Shown: piece by piece, positions 5,089 to 6,554 of the stretch
How the letters are laid out: every line of letters starts with the position of its first letter
Numbering within the stretch: position 1 is the stretch's first letter
Assembly: GCA_902796295.1 (NCBI GenBank)
Contig: CADBOL010000281.1
Coordinates: 1 to 6,554, forward strand
From: Oscillospiraceae bacterium
GTDB taxonomy: Bacteria > Bacillota > Clostridia > Oscillospirales > Acutalibacteraceae
Length of the DNA stretch: 6,554 nt
Reading direction: 5' to 3'
The notes under the pieces: model-generated
What the model was told of the DNA's origin: nothing
Seen by the model: the letters and a program-made list of their open reading frames with translations, nothing else
Database searches by the model: none
Position numbers and translations under genes: made by a program

Positions 5089-6554
5089 ATGGACTCCGAT
5101 TCAAACGCTGCCGTAGCCGTTGAATTTCAGGAATCTGCCGCCGCTCATAAAGACCGGCGGTACGTCGGCACAAAAGAGACGGTTGCATATATTCTCTATG
5201 ACATTGCCCAGTCTTTCAATATCAACAAATACAGCGATATTTTCATCACGGATATTGTCAAGATAGGGCTGAAATTCCAGGCGATTGTCAGCTTCGTTGT
5301 CGGCCTGTGGGATATGGTCAACGATATTTTCCTTGCCGCCATCGTTGACAAGACGAGGACGAGATGGGGCAAATTCAAGCCCTGGCTCATTATCTACGCG
5401 ATTCCCGGCCTTGTGCTATATACACTTTACTGGACTATGCCCGTTACTATCGGCGGTATGGATAAATATGATATCGGAAAGCTTATTTTCTTCCTGATTT
5501 TCAGCCTTGTGCAGAATCTTGCCGACTCCACAAAGGGTATAGCGAGGACCGGCATGCTCGCAACCATCACTCCCAATATAATCGACAGAACCCGTCTTAT
5601 CACCGAGGCAAACCTGCTCTCGGGATTTGTTGAGAAAGCTCCCGAAATCATAATGGGTCTTCTCATTGACCTTGTAAATCACGGCAAGCTCAGGATAAAG
5701 ATGCCTCATCTTTATATTTCGGCAGGCGTTTTCTGCTCGATTGTCAGCGGCGCATTTGCCATCGCTTTTGCCTTTATCGCAAAGGAGAGAGTCAACCAGA
5801 CAGTTGACAAGCCCAGTATCAAAGCGAGCTTCAAATCGATTCTTACAAACAAACCGCTGCTGCTTATCACGCTCTCCGAGTTCCTCGGCGCGTTCAGTAT
5901 CGGATCGGGCGTAAACTACTATTACATCAATGTTCTCGGTCTTGCCACGATGTCAACGATTGTCGGCATTCCGGGCGCTATTGTTTCCCCGATTTCGTAT
6001 TCATATGTTCCCTGGGCGAGAGAGAGATTCTCGACAAAGACACTCTGGATTTTCGGCTCGCATATCAGCGATTTCCTTATGGTCGGCGTTTTCCTTGTCG
6101 GCTCGATAAACAAAAATTACAAGAAGCTCGGCGCCATGATTCCCGCGTTTATGATACGCGAGACTATCTGGATGTTCTTCTGGGGAATCCGCTCGGTTAT
6201 CCCCGAGGAAATGAGAAACGAGTCAATCGACTACGGCGAGTGGAAAAACGGCTACAGAAACGAGGGCCTCACGGGTGTTGCGAAGGAGCTTCCCAGGAAG
6301 CTTATCAATACCTTCGGCAACACGATAAAAGCGGCAATTCTCAAAAAAGTCGGCTATGTCGAGGGCGCCGGTTTCGGCGGCCAGTCCGAAAAGACGGAGT
6401 ATTCGCTCTTCTGGATGTGCACGATTCTTCCCGTTATCACAAGCATCATGTCGATAGTTCCCAAGCTCTTCTATGACCTGAGCGGTGAAAAGAAAGAGAG
6501 AATGTATGCCGAGCTTCTCGAAAGACGCGAAAAGATGGCTCAGGAAGTCAATGC
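5089..6554 (+). CDS. GPH-family (MelB-like) sugar:cation symporter, C-terminus beyond the window
   Basis: An uninterrupted frame of 488 codons runs from ATG 5089 to the window end without a stop. It belongs to the glycoside-pentoside-hexuronide:cation symporter family (MFS_2 fold, 12 membrane helices), which imports sugars or glycosides with H+ or Na+. Evidence: W-D-M-V-N-D (74-79) with the two helix-II acidic residues (Asp75, Asp79) that bind the cation in MelB; D-K-T-R-T-R-W-G-K-F-K-P-W (87-99), the family's hallmark cytoplasmic loop; T-P-N-I-I-D-R-T-R-L (161-170); and D-Y-G-E-W-K-N-G-Y-R-N-E-G (381-393), the typical loop in the C-terminal half. A soluble N-terminal stretch of about 28 residues precedes helix 1. 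The family is usually 450-500 residues, and the last part seen (462-488) is charged and helical, so little is probably missing. Substrate is unknown; no glycosidase is in view. GGGGG at 5078-5082, six bases before the ATG, supports the start. Confidence 0.92.
   Translation, partial: MDSDSNAAVAVEFQESAAAHKDRRYVGTKETVAYILYDIAQSFNINKYSDIFITDIVKIGLKFQAIVSFVVGLWDMVNDIFLAAIVDKTRTRWGKFKPWLIIYAIPGLVLYTLYWTMPVTIGGMDKYDIGKLIFFLIFSLVQNLADSTKGIARTGMLATITPNIIDRTRLITEANLLSGFVEKAPEIIMGLLIDLVNHGKLRIKMPHLYISAGVFCSIVSGAFAIAFAFIAKERVNQTVDKPSIKASFKSILTNKPLLLITLSEFLGAFSIGSGVNYYYINVLGLATMSTIVGIPGAIVSPISYSYVPWARERFSTKTLWIFGSHISDFLMVGVFLVGSINKNYKKLGAMIPAFMIRETIWMFFWGIRSVIPEEMRNESIDYGEWKNGYRNEGLTGVAKELPRKLINTFGNTIKAAILKKVGYVEGAGFGGQSEKTEYSLFWMCTILPVITSIMSIVPKLFYDLSGEKKERMYAELLERREKMAQEVN

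Noticed and set aside
5196..5709. Open frames on the minus strand inside the symporter gene
   Set aside because: They lie antisense to a long frame with clear GPH-family motifs and have no homology-like features or ribosome sites.

Overview
The window looks like ordinary chromosomal sequence from a low-to-mid GC Gram-positive bacterium, most likely an anaerobic gut or rumen Clostridia member (Oscillospiraceae/Ruminococcaceae-like). The signs are strong AGGAG-type ribosome binding sites, textbook sigma-A promoters with extended -10 elements, a DapL-type lysine/diaminopimelate gene pair, an SPFH-zinc-ribbon protein of a type common in Firmicutes, and a GPH-family sugar symporter. The lineage is inferred from gene content and cannot be fixed from one window.

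Left part (1-2247, minus strand) is a tight operon transcribed right to left: dapF (diaminopimelate epimerase), dapL (LL-diaminopimelate aminotransferase) and the N-terminus of a major facilitator transporter cut by the window edge. The stop of dapF overlaps the start of dapL by one base (TAATG), and dapL overlaps the transporter start by 8 bases, so the three genes are probably translationally coupled. DapL makes LL-diaminopimelate from tetrahydrodipicolinate in one step and DapF converts it to meso-diaminopimelate for peptidoglycan and lysine.

The middle (2248-3466) starts with a divergent promoter region (2314-2409) serving dapF leftward and a flavin-reductase-like FMN-binding protein rightward. 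This is followed by a 78-residue protein with two membrane segments and a highly charged tail. These rightward genes converge on the leftward SPFH gene, and a shared intergenic strip (3307-3466) holds two strong hairpins, one of which reads as a bidirectional terminator.

The right part has a leftward SPFH-domain protein (3467-4858) whose C-terminus carries three near-identical 27-residue zinc ribbons plus a different fourth one. It is divergent from a rightward GPH/MelB-like symporter (5089 to the window end, no stop reached). The 230-base region between them holds two near-consensus promoters facing outward and two 17-bp inverted repeats of the same 6-5-6 layout.

I found no mobile element, CRISPR array, tRNA/rRNA or defence locus, and no clear evidence of a new system. 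The items most worth a second look are the tandem zinc-ribbon tail of the SPFH protein, the possible operators between the divergent promoters, and the transporter coupled to the diaminopimelate genes.
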